Of a stretch of DNA of 64,000 bases, positions 1 to 11,703 are shown one piece after another. Positions within the stretch are counted from its first letter, which is position 1. Every line of letters starts with the position of its first letter. The DNA comes from Liolophura sinensis (lineage: Eukaryota > Mollusca > Polyplacophora > Chitonida > Chitonidae). The DNA lies in contig NC_088300.1 of assembly GCF_032854445.1 (NCBI RefSeq), forward strand, positions 76,439,966-76,503,965. Direction: 5' to 3'. The position numbers and the translations under genes were made by a program. A model generated the notes under the pieces. It was not told the origin of the DNA. It made no database searches and saw only the letters and a program-made list of their open reading frames with translations.

Positions 1-118
1 TCCTAAATAATTGCACCAAGCGAGGTTCGGTCATTGTAACACATTTAGAGGGAGAAATCAGTTATCAATACAATCTTTTTTTTATCTCTTTCATGTTCTT
101 GTTTCTGTTTGCCGGCAG

Positions 119-3100
119 CCGATGGAGGAAAATATGTTTCCTAAAAATGACAAGGGAGAGGTTATATTTGCTGATGATATCGACTATCTGGATACGTGGA
201 AAGTAAGTAGCAATACTGCAGCCGTGCGTGGGAAGGTCTACCAGCCACCAGCAGATGGTTCCCTCAGGATCTGACCGGTTCCCTCCCACCATAATGCTGG
301 CCCCCGTCGTGAATGTGAAATATTCTTTAGTATCATAAAAATAAATGAACAATACTGTACTTCAGTATTTCTCTCTATATTACCAAATTCTATGTGCGTG
401 TTTATCTGTACAGTATGTAACCTATACATTTACACAATTTTTGACAACTGGTTAGAGAGGTACTGGAATAAGCTACTTACATCCTTGACTGAAAAACGAC
501 CAGACTTTTGTGGATAATACAATATTCTCAAGTTAAAGGCATGGGTAATGTTTTGCAGGGAATGGAAGAGGCACATGACCTGGGTTTGACAAAGTCAATT
601 GGCGTATCGAATTTCAACAAGAGACAGATAGAGCGATTATTGGCCAATTGTAAGACGAGACCAGTCAACAACCAGGTAAATATCCACCCTCCTCTAGATG
701 GAAGAGAACGCAGGAATGAGGTATAAGTTACAAGTACTATTTTAAAGCAGTGAACCAAAACTGATTGTTCAGTTCTTTAGTTGACACATCGATAATATTT
801 CGGCCATAATGTGGCGAAGGAAAATATTGATAATTGATGTCGCCCGATGATGTCACACGACTTATATTTAAACGTTTTAAACATGTTCAGGTCTGAATAA
901 AATAGACCTGAGCTGTACACTTATATATGCCTATTAAATATGAGCACTTGCATCATTTTTTTACATTTTCTTCTGCTTTAATTATGTCAAAAGTAGAAAG
1001 AGACATATTCTAAATATATACGTAAGTAGTTGCAATAAAGTAGGCAAAAGCAATACTTACAAAGAGTATGCAAATATATATTCATCGAGGTGTAGGGCAT
1101 TGTAGATGAGGTGTAATTGAGTATGCATGAGGTGTAGGTGATAGTAGTTGAGGTAAATTTAGTAAGTATGAGGGTTAGATGATTGTAGTTGAGGTATAAC
1201 TGAGTATACATGAGGTGTAGATGATTGTAGTTGAGGGGTAGTTGAGTAGACGTGAGGTGTAGGTGATTGTAGTTGAGGTATAATTGAGTATGTAAGAGGT
1301 TTAAGTGACTGTAGCTGAGGTGTAGGTGATTGTAACTGAGGTGTAGTTGAGTATACTTGAGGTGTAGGTGATAGTTGAGGTGTAATGGAATATGCATGAG
1401 GTGTAGGTGATTGTAGTTGAGGTGTATTTGTATATACTTGAGGTGTAGGTGATTGTACTTGAGGTATAATTGAGTATTGGTGAGAACACAAGTATAGGAT
1501 GGGATGTTGGAAATAATGAAATGTTCTCAGTGCAAATTTAATATGTCAGCTCGACGGTTAGGGAGATTCTGAGACTCTCCGTGGTTAGCATGCTAGCGCA
1601 ATACAATGACCCAGGAGCCTCTCGCCAGTGCGGTCACTGTGAGTTCAAATCCAGTTCATGCTGGCTTCATCTCCGGTCGTGGGTTTCCTCCGATCTCCTC
1701 TCACCAGTGCAAGCCACCATCACAGAAGTGAGGGCTGGTGGGGCTAATCGTGGAAACATTTGTCAACAGACAGGCTCATATCTATTTGTAGGTTGAAGTG
1801 CACCTTTTTTTTCAAAATCGAGATCTGGTTAAATTCTGTCAGGCGGAAGGAATCAGCGTGACAGGATACAGGAATTTGCAGTTCCTTAACGCCAGTCAGT
1901 AAGTTGAACAATAAATAAAATAAAATATATTTTAGTGGCGCTTGTCACTCTTTGATAATTTGAACATGATCTTCGCATATTAACTAGAAAAACCACTATT
2001 TATTCCGGTTTGCAATTGGCCGCATGATAATTTCGTGAAAATCACCAAATGACGGCTGATCAGAAGTGTGTTTACCACATCAAGCACTTATTGTAGACCG
2101 TATAGTTCACAAGTTGATAAATGAGTAAAAAGCGCCATAAGGAGAATAGCTATGAACTTATCTGTTATATTCAACAAAACATTAATTGATTTTTCTGAGT
2201 GATAATACAATAGATTATCTTATTTCAAAGTAATTTTGTGTCATGGATAACATAATACCCAGTTACATCAATACAAGTTTCAGTCGAAATAACAAAGAAT
2301 TCTGTTCCACAACTCAGAAAACTTAATTCTTTAATACAGATTAGTTCTGTTACGTGTTCGAATCCAGTTTTAGCTGGTTGCGGCTTTACGTCAGAAGGAT
2401 TATCAGGTACCTGGCGAGGTGCGTTGGTTTCCCCATAAACTGCACCCATAAACCTGATTACTGTCATGTACGTAAACAGTTCCAAAGTATCAAATTGAAT
2501 CAAATAAATAAATTAATAAATAAGTAGTGTTCAGTATACAAACACAAAACTTTCTCCACCATTTAGATCTCCAGAAGGGCCAAAAACGGATGTAATAGAA
2601 GCCATTGCCAACCGACTGGGAAAGACAATACAACAGGTACCGTTGTCAAAGTCAGCATGAAAGCCTATATAAACGTATTTATAAGTTTATCAATCAGTCG
2701 TTGTAACTTTTTTATTCCGAGAGTAAGAGCTCTTCCTCTACAGAACTTTTTAAAATTATACTGGCATATGAAAACAAAGAGCAGCATGAATTAGTTTGAG
2801 ACATGCGCAAATACCCCCTCTTGACTGACTGACATGCTTGTTTACCTTGATTTTGTCATGTTGTGGACCAGCTACTAGATGTGGCTGACTGACTGGCTTG
2901 TTTACCTTGATGATGTTATGTTGAGGACTAGCTACAAGATGTGACCAGCTGACTGGCTTGTTTACCTTGATGATGTCATGTTGTGGACCAGCTACAAGAT
3001 GTGACCAGCTGACTGGCTTGTTTACCTTGATGATGTCATGTTGTGGACCAGCTACAAGATGTGGCTGACTGACTGGCTTGTTTACCTTGATGATGTCATG

Positions 3101-6100
3101 TTGAGGACCAACTACAAGATGTGGCCAGCTGACTGGCTTGTTTACCTTGATGATGTCATGTTGAGGACCAGCTACAAGATGTGGTTGACTGACTGGCTTG
3201 TTTACCTTGATGATGTCATGTTGTGGACCAACTACAAGATGTGATTGACTGACTGGCTTGTTTACCTTGATGATGTCATGTTGTGGACCAGCTACAAGAT
3301 GTGGCCAGCTGACTTGCTTGTTTACCTTGATGATGTCATGTTGAGGACCAGCTACAAGATGTGGCCAGCTGACTTGCTTGTTTACCTTGATGATGTCATG
3401 TTGAGGACCAGCTACAAGATGTGATTGACTGACTGGCTTGTTTACCTTGATGATGTCATGTTGTGGACCAACTACAAGATGTGATTGACTGACTGGCTTG
3501 TTTACCTCGATGATGTCATGTTGAGAACCAACTACAAGATGTGACCAGCTGACTTGCTTGTTTACCTCGACGATGTCATGTTGAGGACCAGCTACAAGAT
3601 GTGACCAGCTGACTTGCTTGTTTACCTTGATGATGTCATGTTGTGGACCAGCTACATAATGTGACCAGCTGACTTGCTTGTATACCTTGATGATGTCATG
3701 TTGTGGACCAGCTACAAGATGTGATTGACTGACTGGCTTGTTTACCTCGATGATGTCATGTTGAGGACCAACTACAAGATGTGGCCAGCTGACTTGCTTG
3801 TTTACCTCGACGATGTCATGTTGAGGACCAGCTACAAGATGTGACCAGCTGACTTGCTTGTTTACCTTGATGATGTCATGTTGAGGACCAGCTACAAGAT
3901 GTGGTTGACTGACTGGCTTGTTTACCTTGATGATGTCATGTTGTGGACCAGCTACAAGATGTGATTGACTGACTGGCTTGTTTACCTTGATGATGTCATG
4001 TTGAGGACCAGCTACAAGATGTGACCAGCTGACTGGCTTGTTTGCCTTGATGATGTCATGTTGTGGACCAGCTACAAGATGTGGTTGACTGACTGGCTTG
4101 TTTACCTTGATGATGTCATGTTGTGGACCAGCTACAAGATGTGGCCAGCTGACTTGCTTGTTTACCTTGATGATGTCATGTTGAGGACCAGCTACAAGAT
4201 GTGGCCAGCTGACTTGCTTGTTTACCTTGATGATGTCATGTTGAGGACCAGCTACAAGATGTGATTGACTGACTGGCTTGTTTACCTTGATGATGTCATG
4301 TTGTGGACCAACTACAAGATGTGATTGACTGACTGGCTTGTTTACCTCGATGATGTCATGTTGAGAACCAACTACAAGATGTGACCAGCTGACTTGCTTG
4401 TTTACCTCGACGATGTCATGTTGAGGACCAGCTACAAGATGTGACCAGCTGACTTGCTTGTTTACCTTGATGATGTCATGTTGTGGACCAGCTACATAAT
4501 GTGACCAGCTGACTGGCTTGTATACCTTGATGATGTCATGCTGTGGACCAGCTACAAGATGTGATTGACTGACTGGCTTGTTTACCTCGATGATGTCATG
4601 TTGAGGACCAACTACAAGATGTGGCCAGCTGACTTGCTTGTTTACCTCGACGATGTCATGTTGAGGACCAGCTACAAGATGTGACCAGCTGACTTGCTTG
4701 TTTACCTTGATGATGTCATGTTGAGGACCAGCTACAAGATGTGGTTGACTGACTGGCTTGTTTACCTTGATGATGTCATGTTGTGGACCAGCTACAAGAT
4801 GTGATTGACTGACTGGCTTGTTTACCTTGATGATGTCATGTTGAGGACCAGCTACAAGATGTGACCAGCTGACTGGCTTGTTTGCCTTGATGATGTCATG
4901 TTGTGGACCAGCTACAAGATGTGGCCAGCTGACTGGCTTGTTTACCTTGATGATGTCATGTTGAGGACCAGCTACAAGATGTGACCAGCTGACTGGCTTG
5001 TTTACCTTGATGATGTCATGTTGAGGACCAGCTACAAGATGTGATTGACTGACTGGCTTGTTTACCTTGATGATGTCATGTTGTGGACCAGCTACAAGAT
5101 GTGGCCAGCTGACTGGCTTGTTTACCTTGATGATGTCATGTTGTGGACCAGCTACAAGATGTGGTTGACTGACTGGCTTGTTTACCTTGATGATGTCATG
5201 TTGTGGACCAGCTACAAGATGTGGCCAGCTGACTGGCTTGTTTACCTTGATGATGTCATGTTGAGGGCCAGCTACAAGATGTGATTGACTGACTGGCTTG
5301 TTTACCTTGATGATGTCATGTTGAGGACCAGCTACAAGATGTGGCCAGCTGACTGGCTTGTATACCTTGATGATGTCATGTTGTGGACCAGCTACAAGAT
5401 GTGGCCAGCTGACTGGCTTGTTTACCTTGATGATGTCATGTTGAGGATCAGCTACAAGATGTGGTTGACTGACTGGCTTGTTTACCTTGATGATGTCAAG
5501 TTGAGGACCAGCTACAAGATGTGGTTGACTGACTGGCTTGTTTACCTTGATGATGTCATGTTGAGGACCAGCTACAAGATGTGACCAGCTGACTGGCTTG
5601 TATACCTTGATGATGTCATGTTGTGGACCAGCTACAAGATGTGGCCAGCTGACTGGCTTGTTTACCTTGATGATGTCATGTTGTGGACCAGCTACAAGAT
5701 GTGGTTGACTGACTGGCTTGTTTACCTTGATGATGTCATGTTGTGGACCAGCTACAAGATGTGGCCAGCTGACTTGCTTGTTTACCTTGATGATGTCATG
5801 TTGAGGGCCAGCTACAAGATGTGATTGACTGACTGGCTTGTTTACCTTGATGATGTCATGTTGAGGACCAGCTACAAGATGTGGCCAGCTGACTGGCTTG
5901 TATACCTTGATGATGTCATGTTGTGGACCAGCTACAAGATGTGGCTGACTGACTGGCTTGTTTACCTTGATGATGTCATGTTGAGGACCAGCTACAAGAT
6001 GTGGCTGACTGACTGGCTTGTTTACCTTGATGATGTCATGTTGAGGACCAGCTACAAGATGTGGCCAGCTGATTGGCTTGTATACCTTGATGATGTCATG

Positions 6101-8674
6101 TTGTGGACCAGCTACAAGATGTGGCCAGCTGACTGGCTTGTTTACCTTGATGATGTCATGTTGAGGATCAGCTACAAGATGTGGTTGACTGACTGGCTTG
6201 TTTACCTTGATGATGTCATGTTGAGGACCAGCTACAAGATGTGGTTGACTGACTGGCTTGTTTACCTTAATGATGTCATGTTGAGGACCAGCTACAAGAT
6301 GTGACCAGCTGACTGGCTTGTATACCTTGATGATGTCATGTTGTGGACCAGCTACAAGATGTGACCAGCTGACTGGCTTGTATACCTTGATGATGTCATG
6401 TTGTGGACCAGCTACAAGATGTGGTTGACTGACTGGCTTGTTTACCTTGATGATGTCATGTTGTGGACCAGCTACAAGATGTGGCCAGCTGACTGGCTTG
6501 TTTACCTTGATGATGTCATGTTGTGGACCAGCTACAAGATGTGGCTGACTGACTGGCTTGTTTACCTTGATGATGTCATGTTGTGGACCAGCTACAAGAT
6601 GTGGCCAGCTGACTGGCTTGTTTACCTTGATGATGTCATGTTGAGGACCAGCTACAAGATGTGATTGACTGACTGGCTTGTTTACCTTGATGATGTCATG
6701 TTGTGGACCAGCTACAAGATGTGGCTGACTGACTGGCTTGTTTACCTTGATGATGTCATGTTGTGGACCAGCTACTAGATAAACTGCAGCAAATAATGTA
6801 GTCGGTTGATTTACGGCTGATATAAATAAATACATATGCCCGGGAACTCTCGGTGTTTTTAACGAAATGTCAGGTGAAGTCAGTTATCCGGATGGAATTT
6901 AAAAACACACATGCAGTCGCCATGGAGGCTGAGCAACCTTTGTAGACTTCTGTTCAGGTGGTGCAGACTTCAGTTTCTGTGCCATTTCAGAAATCTCTCG
7001 GTCATGTTTTCGCAATACTTGGTAATAAATAGAAGGGTAATTTCGGATTCTATTTTTGAATTACTTTTTAAAACGTTACTTCCGCCATCGGTAGCCGATT
7101 TCATATTTTTCTTTGTTTTCAGGTGGCCTTAAAGTTTCAAATACAGCGAGCTGTTGCCGTCATTCCCAAAAGCTCCAATGGAGAACGCCTTAAGCAAAAT
7201 TTAGAGGTAAACAATTTTATAGCACATAAAACAATTTTACCAACCAACTATTTATAGTGTAAATATCTCATGCTGTGTTTGCTAGACATGTCACGAACAT
7301 AGTATTCTTGAATCTCCTAGCTTTGCATATATCAAGACTTAATGTGTGTAGAAGTGTGGTTTGAATGTGTGTGTAAATGTTTCACTGTGTGTAAAAAGAA
7401 GGTTTGAATGTGTGTGTAAATGTTTCACTGTGTGTAGAAGTGTGGTTTGAATGTGTGTTGTAAATGTTTCACTGTGTGTAGAAGTGTGGTTTGAATGTGT
7501 GTTGTAAATGTTTCACTGTGTGTAGAAGTGTGGTTTGAATGTGTGTTGTAAATGTTTCACTGTGTGTAGAAGGAAGGTTTGAATGTGTGTGTAATTGTTT
7601 CACTGTTGTAGAAGGAAGGTTTGAATCTGTGTGTAAATGTTTTACTGTGTGTAGAAGTGTGGTTTGAATGTGTATTGTAAATGTTTCACTGTGTGTAGAA
7701 GGAAGGTTTGAATGTGTGTTGTAAATGTTTCACTGTGTGTAGAAGGAAGGTTTGAATGTGTGTGTAATTGTTTCACTGTGTGTAGAAGGAAGGTTTGAAT
7801 GTGTATTGTAAATGTTTCACTGTGTGTAGAAGTGTGGTTTGAATGTGTGTGTAAATGTTTCACTGTGTGTAGAAGGAAGGTTTGAATGTGTGTGTAAATG
7901 TTTCACTGTGTATAGAAGTGTGGTTTGAATGTGTGTTGTAAATGTTTCACTGTGTGTAGAAGTGTGGTTTGAATGTGTGTTGTAAATGTTTCACTGTGTG
8001 TAGAAGCAAGGTTTGAATATGTGTGTTAATGTTTCACTGTGTGTAGAAGTGTGGTTTGAATGTGTGTTGTAAATGTTTCTAGGCAGTAAACATCCAACTG
8101 ACGGACGATGACATGAAAGCACTGGAGGGCCTGGACACGAACAAGCGGACGTTAGATTTTGTGTAAGTTACTTCATATGATCAATTAACCGTTAGAATAT
8201 GGTACTCGCTGTTTATCCCGGGGCTTCAAGAGGTTTGTCCGATGGTCTAGCAAAGTTGGCTGGTTTACTCCACGGTCACGGGTTCACTTCACGGTCACGG
8301 GTTTACTACACGGTCACAGGTTTACTCCACCGTCACGGGTTTGCTCGACGGTCACGGGTTTACTCTACGGTCACGGGTTTACCTCACGGTCACGGTTTAC
8401 TCCACGGTCACGGGTTCACTCCACGGTCACGGGTTTACTTCACCCATAAACCTGACCCCTGTCATCTTAGTGCAAAATTACATAGTTAAGCACCAATGAA
8501 GTAAAAATAAATAAATCGTTAATTTTGTTTAAATATAAACTTTAGCCTGGATGTGTAAACTTTAAGCGTGAATGTATTTAAATTTTAAAATTAAAATTAT
8601 CTTGGAACTGTATTTTTCTTTATATTTTCAGATTCAATGGCTCCAAGTATTACCCTTTTGCGGACCCTTACTGA
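119..8674 (+). CDS. Aldo-keto reductase, copy 1 (5' end outside window)
   Basis: NADPH-dependent aldo-keto reductase of the AKR1 type (soluble TIM-barrel enzyme reducing aldehydes or ketones). Seven exons are in the window: 119-202, 559-675, 1792-1898, 2567-2636, 7123-7206, 8083-8162 and 8632-8674, all with GT-AG borders and phases matching copy 2. They encode the last 194 residues. Visible AKR motifs are SIGVSNFNKRQ, VEVH, the coenzyme motif AVIPKSS followed by ERLKQN, and the C-terminal SKYYPF. The catalytic-tetrad exons lie upstream of the window. The third visible exon carries a 3-base insertion at its donor relative to copy 2, which adds one residue and keeps phase. The usual YSPLGSP coenzyme loop is replaced by YRNLQFLN. 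The intron 2637-7122 is swollen by a 60-bp minisatellite, and 7207-8082 by a 44-bp array that runs into the splice acceptor. No stop or frameshift is seen, so it is probably functional. The natural substrate cannot be told. Confidence 0.9.
222..349 (+). repeat. SINE 3' fragment
   Basis: This is the 3' half of the window's common tRNA-derived SINE: the GGGAAGGTCT block, the CCCACCATAATGCTGGCC block, the cgtcgtgaatgtgaaatatt block and an A-rich tail. It sits in an AKR1 intron. It lacks the tRNA-like head. Confidence 0.7.
1084..1482. repeat. Minisatellite, about 42-bp unit made of two 21-bp halves
   Basis: Alternating half-units resembling gaggtgtaggtgattgtagt and gaggtataattgagtatgca repeat about ten times in an AKR1 intron. 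The - strand reads open in several frames only because the unit length is divisible by three. I see no gene in it. Confidence 0.85.
1568..1800 (+). repeat. SINE 5' (tRNA-like head) fragment
   Basis: A diverged tRNA-derived head (ctccgtggttagcatgctag) is followed by the body text caatgacccaggagcctctc, a B-box-like gagttcaaatccag, and the catgctggcttc block. The tail half is degraded. It lies directly before the AKR1 exon at 1792, and its decayed end may supply that exon's acceptor region. Confidence 0.7.
2345..2525 (+). repeat. Second SINE type, degenerate
   Basis: A B-box-like gtgttcgaatccag is followed by cccataaacctgattactgt and an aataaataaattaataaata tail. The middle differs from the common SINE of this window. 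The same cataaacctga tail recurs at 8445-8515. It lies in an AKR1 intron. Confidence 0.5.
2817..6780. repeat. 60-bp minisatellite, about 66 units, in an AKR1 intron
   Basis: Near-perfect 60-bp units each contain ggcttgtttaccttgatgat and gtcatgttg(t/a)ggaccagcta. Two subtypes alternate: one starts ccagctgactgg, the other (c/t)tgactgactgg. Longer-period copies are visible: 3241-4080 repeats as 4081-4920 (14 units, 840 bp) and 5041-5580 as 5581-6120 (9 units, 540 bp). Because 60 is divisible by three, the - strand is open for more than 1,300 codons as a 20-residue repeat. I treat that as an artefact because the array lies inside a well-supported intron. The same unit recurs at 40,098-41,285, and a single diverged copy is at 32,770-32,842. 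Confidence 0.95.
7345..8081. repeat. 44-bp minisatellite abutting an AKR1 splice acceptor
   Basis: About 17 units of 42-44 bp, each with tgtgtagaagtgtggtttga and a gttgtaaatgtttcactgt stretch. The last unit runs directly into the acceptor of the AKR1 exon at 8083 (aaatgtttctag). The AKR2 intron at the same place is short and has no array. Confidence 0.92.
8255..8515 (+). repeat. 19-20 bp array followed by a SINE-like tail
   Basis: About nine short units of the form ggtttactccacggtcacgg run from 8262 to 8440. They are followed by cccataaacctgacccctgt and an A-rich tail (aaataaataaat). The array probably grew inside a degenerate SINE. It lies in the last AKR1 intron. Confidence 0.75.
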
Positions 8675-9156
8675 AGTGCCACAAGCTAAGAGCATAACGC
8701 AGTCACACTTTTATCTACAGTTCGGTCGATCCATATGTGATTATTTAGCGATTCACACGAAAGATAACTTCAGAAACGATGACTTTTGAAATGGTTTGTT
8801 CTTTTCTACACAGTTTAACGTCACGCAGCACAGATCTCGTCACATCGAAGCGATGGTATAATGGGTTGGATTGCTTAAATGCTTTTTGAAAGTAGCCTGC
8901 AAATCAGCATATCTTTTCTTTTATTTTAAATACAACGAGATATAATGACAATGGGTCATGATTTTGTTATCAATTTTCACACTTTCTAAATTACTTGTGA
9001 TCATGTTTGTGGGTGGGTTGTAGCCTAAATCCAACCTTAAATGCTAATTCTAAAGGTATATGCTAATTGGTTATTAACCTCTGGTTATTAACCAAAATGG
9101 TAACTCTTCAGTCATCAGGGAATGCAACTGCTTGAAAAAAGTGTTAAAACACTCGC

Positions 9157-11206
9157 TTACAGCACATGCCACTGTAATATGTAGAACCAGAAGTAGGTCA
9201 TGTGATATCCCTCCCGAGATTCCGAGAGGAAACAGCCGGGTAAGAGGGTGTGGTCGGGGTCATCAGAGGTCGGCAGGAGGTATGTACCATTCCATCCTAT
9301 CTGACAGGTGGGAGGAGAGGCGCCTTGAAGCACATACGAGTAAAATGTCACCTCAACATGCTGGAAAACAAGAACGGTTATTACTGAGCTGTGATTAGAC
9401 TCAGCGTGAGTTCGAATCCCAAACAGAATGATAAGACAATATGAGCTAATGCCTAAATAAATAGGCTCAAAGTAAGTGTTTGACCAGGTGTTAGAAGAAG
9501 CGAAATGAAGCACTTTCCAGTTAGCACTTATCTTCATACACACGGCTCCTCCACTTACATACAAATCCGAGGTCTGCCCAAAGGTTTTTGACACTGTAAA
9601 TGTCATTGGTCCGTGGTCACAATCTCCAATCTGTATTGGCAAGGTTTCGTTGTATTTTTGGCCTGGCGTGAGCGGGGGCGTGGCTACTGTTGCCAAACAA
9701 CCTCCCCTGAAATCAAATGAAATGGACATATATGACAGGTTTGTATGAAAAGCTCGCGAAGGGCTTCATTATTGTGGTTGTAACATCAATTATTCCACGG
9801 ATCACAAAGTATTCAGAGCCCGGAAATACCATCGATAGAGTCTCACTTCAAAGTTTTGAAATCACACTTTAGCTGGAGAACTGTTTGACTGCATGATTGT
9901 TTGACTGATAACCCTACTTGAATGTTGATTTGCTTGGACAGGAAGTATAGTGCGCTGAGGTGAAGACTATAACATATCTGGGATACATTTACAAGATTTC
10001 AAGCAGTGCAACGGAGATATATAAATCAGTAATTGAGCTAAAGTGCGATCACACTTTGAAACCCATTGTAGACGTTATGGATAGAATATGAACTAGATCT
10101 GCTTGCATATTTCATGGCTTGCAATCAGTCTTTCAATTTCTGCTTAAGTGCAGATCAGTTTGTGATATGGTAATGTTTGTACCAGTCGTTCAGCAACACC
10201 CGCGATGTTAGTTTATTAAGATACACAGCGCGCTTTGATTTAATGAATGGATGCTTGGAGTTTAATATCGTACTTAGCAATTTTTCGATCATATGACGAG
10301 TCATTAGGTGTCAGTACTTATACTTTGTCCTCTTTTGGCAGGGCGAGTCCATACTGCCAAAGTGCTGCCGTTTTAAAATTTCACTGGATCTTGAGCAGAA
10401 AATTTTGAAAAGTTTGGCTCAAAATCCACTTTGGCCGCCAAACTAAGTGAAATAAAAGAACAAAGTTTAAAGGGTAATGCCCGCAAAAAACGTCGCTGCC
10501 AAATTTCAAACAGCTGCGATTTGGAGTTTTCTAGAAAAAAAAACAGCTTTCAGCTTGGAAGCCTAACAAGCTCTTCTTTACAACATTGAAAACTGATTAT
10601 TGCTAACCTTCTACTTTTTACTGATATTGTAGAGTTATGCGTTATGTGGATATGTTTTTGTGATCATTTGGAAATGGCGTTTCTTGCTTGAGAGGTAACC
10701 TAACGTAATATTTCAAGCTTACATTTTATACCCCTTTGTTCTGGATTTTTTCTCACTCACAAATAATTTTTTTAGTTAAAAGACGAGCCAGCCTTTGAAT
10801 TAGAAATATGCTATGGCACATTTTCCATCTGTTGTGTCCCGGATAAATAGGACACTCTCAATCTCAATGCAGGCCTGGGAGTTATCTGCCAAGTCAACGT
10901 GGACACTCTCTAGATTGCATTAACGCCGAACCACATATGTGTATGAATAACCATTATGATCATCCCATTGCACCCCCGATCCCGACCCACAATCAACCCA
11001 ATTCATGGGGAGCGTGGATATAAACATAAGGAGTACCTGTAATAAACAACTTACGGCCCTGCCCACGTGTCGTTCACAGATATCAAGAACCGCATGGATC
11101 TCAGCCCGTCTGCAAACCGTGATGCTCTGATCGGAATATCTGAACCAGCTGCTGAGAACAGGAGATGGAAGGTCAATGACATACACAGAGTCTTTATGTC
11201 GCACAT
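9157..11206 (-). CDS. SEC1: small secreted protein of unknown family, copy 1
   Basis: I do not recognise this family. Three coding exons on the - strand, 11206-11055, 9706-9514 and 9360-9157, join with phase 2 and phase 0 at good GT-AG sites (donor gtaagt, acceptors tttcag and ttccag) to give 182 residues. Residues 1 to about 21 (MCDIKTLCMSLTFHLLFSAA) form a signal peptide, so the product should be exported. The mature part has four cysteines shared with copy 2 (GGCLA, GDCDHG, PPTC, PGCF), enough for two disulfides, and N-glycosylation sequons NDT, NET and NGT. It ends in an aromatic-rich stretch (YHMTYFWFYI). It is transcribed towards the 3' end of AKR1, with 482 bp between the stop codons. 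SEC2 repeats this arrangement beside AKR2, so the pair was duplicated together. No disabling change is seen. Confidence 0.8.
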
Positions 11207-11293
11207 CTTCTCACAGGTTACCTGTATTTACCTGACAAAGACCTACACGATATCCAGTTTGGTGTGACCTTGAACTAAACATCCTGCCTGTAT

Positions 11294-11372
11294 GTATATC
11301 ACATGACCTACTTCTGGTTCTACACATAAGAGTGGGATACGCTGTAAGCAACTGACAAGTGTTTAACACGGA
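11294..11372 (+). pseudogene. Inverted remnant of a third SEC exon 3
   Basis: On the + strand the sequence reads YHMTYFWFY, a stop, EWDTL, a stop. It is then followed by gctgtaagcaactgacaagt, matching the sequence just past exon 3 of SEC1 and SEC2. It is therefore a broken last exon of a SEC-like gene in the opposite orientation, lying just upstream of the SEC1 start codon. Confidence 0.65.
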
Positions 11373-11375
11373 ACT

Positions 11376-11396
11376 ATATAAATAAGGCATTTGCAT
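11376..11396 (-). promoter_or_regulatory. Candidate SEC1 promoter: octamer plus TATA
   Basis: On the - strand an ATGCAAAT octamer (11396-11389), the classic POU-factor site, stands just upstream of a TATA-like ATTTATATA (11384-11376), about 170 bp before the SEC1 ATG. No equivalent pair is obvious upstream of SEC2. Function is inferred from motif and position only. Confidence 0.35.
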
Positions 11397-11534
11397 GTTA
11401 TAATAGCTGATGAATTTCCATTTTATTTGATAGTGAGAAGTTAAAGAAGAACATAAAACATAAAGATATGAATGCAATCAATCAGTCTATATATCCAATA
11501 TCCAAGGCTTTGATTATCAAATCGTGCGTGCAAA

Positions 11535-11703
11535 TTTTATTTTACTTGGCGAAGTGTCTTCTCTGATGTTTTATTTTACTTGGCGAAGTGTCTTCTCTGT
11601 TGTTTTATTTTACTTGGCGAAGTGTCTTCTCTGATGTTTTATTTTACTTGGCGAAGTGTCTTCTCTGATGTTTTATTTTACTTGGCGAAGTGTCTTCTCT
11701 GAT
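11535..11703. repeat. 34-bp tandem repeat, five copies
   Basis: Nearly perfect units contain ttttattttacttggcgaag and tgtcttctctgatg. The tggcgaag word recurs exactly every 34 bp, at 11547, 11581, 11615, 11649 and 11683. Confidence 0.95.

Noticed and set aside
2756-6835. Open frame of 1,359 codons with a 20-residue repeat on the - strand
   Set aside because: It is created by a 60-bp tandem repeat that has no stop in that frame, lies inside a well-supported AKR1 intron, and is matched by long open frames on the other strand.
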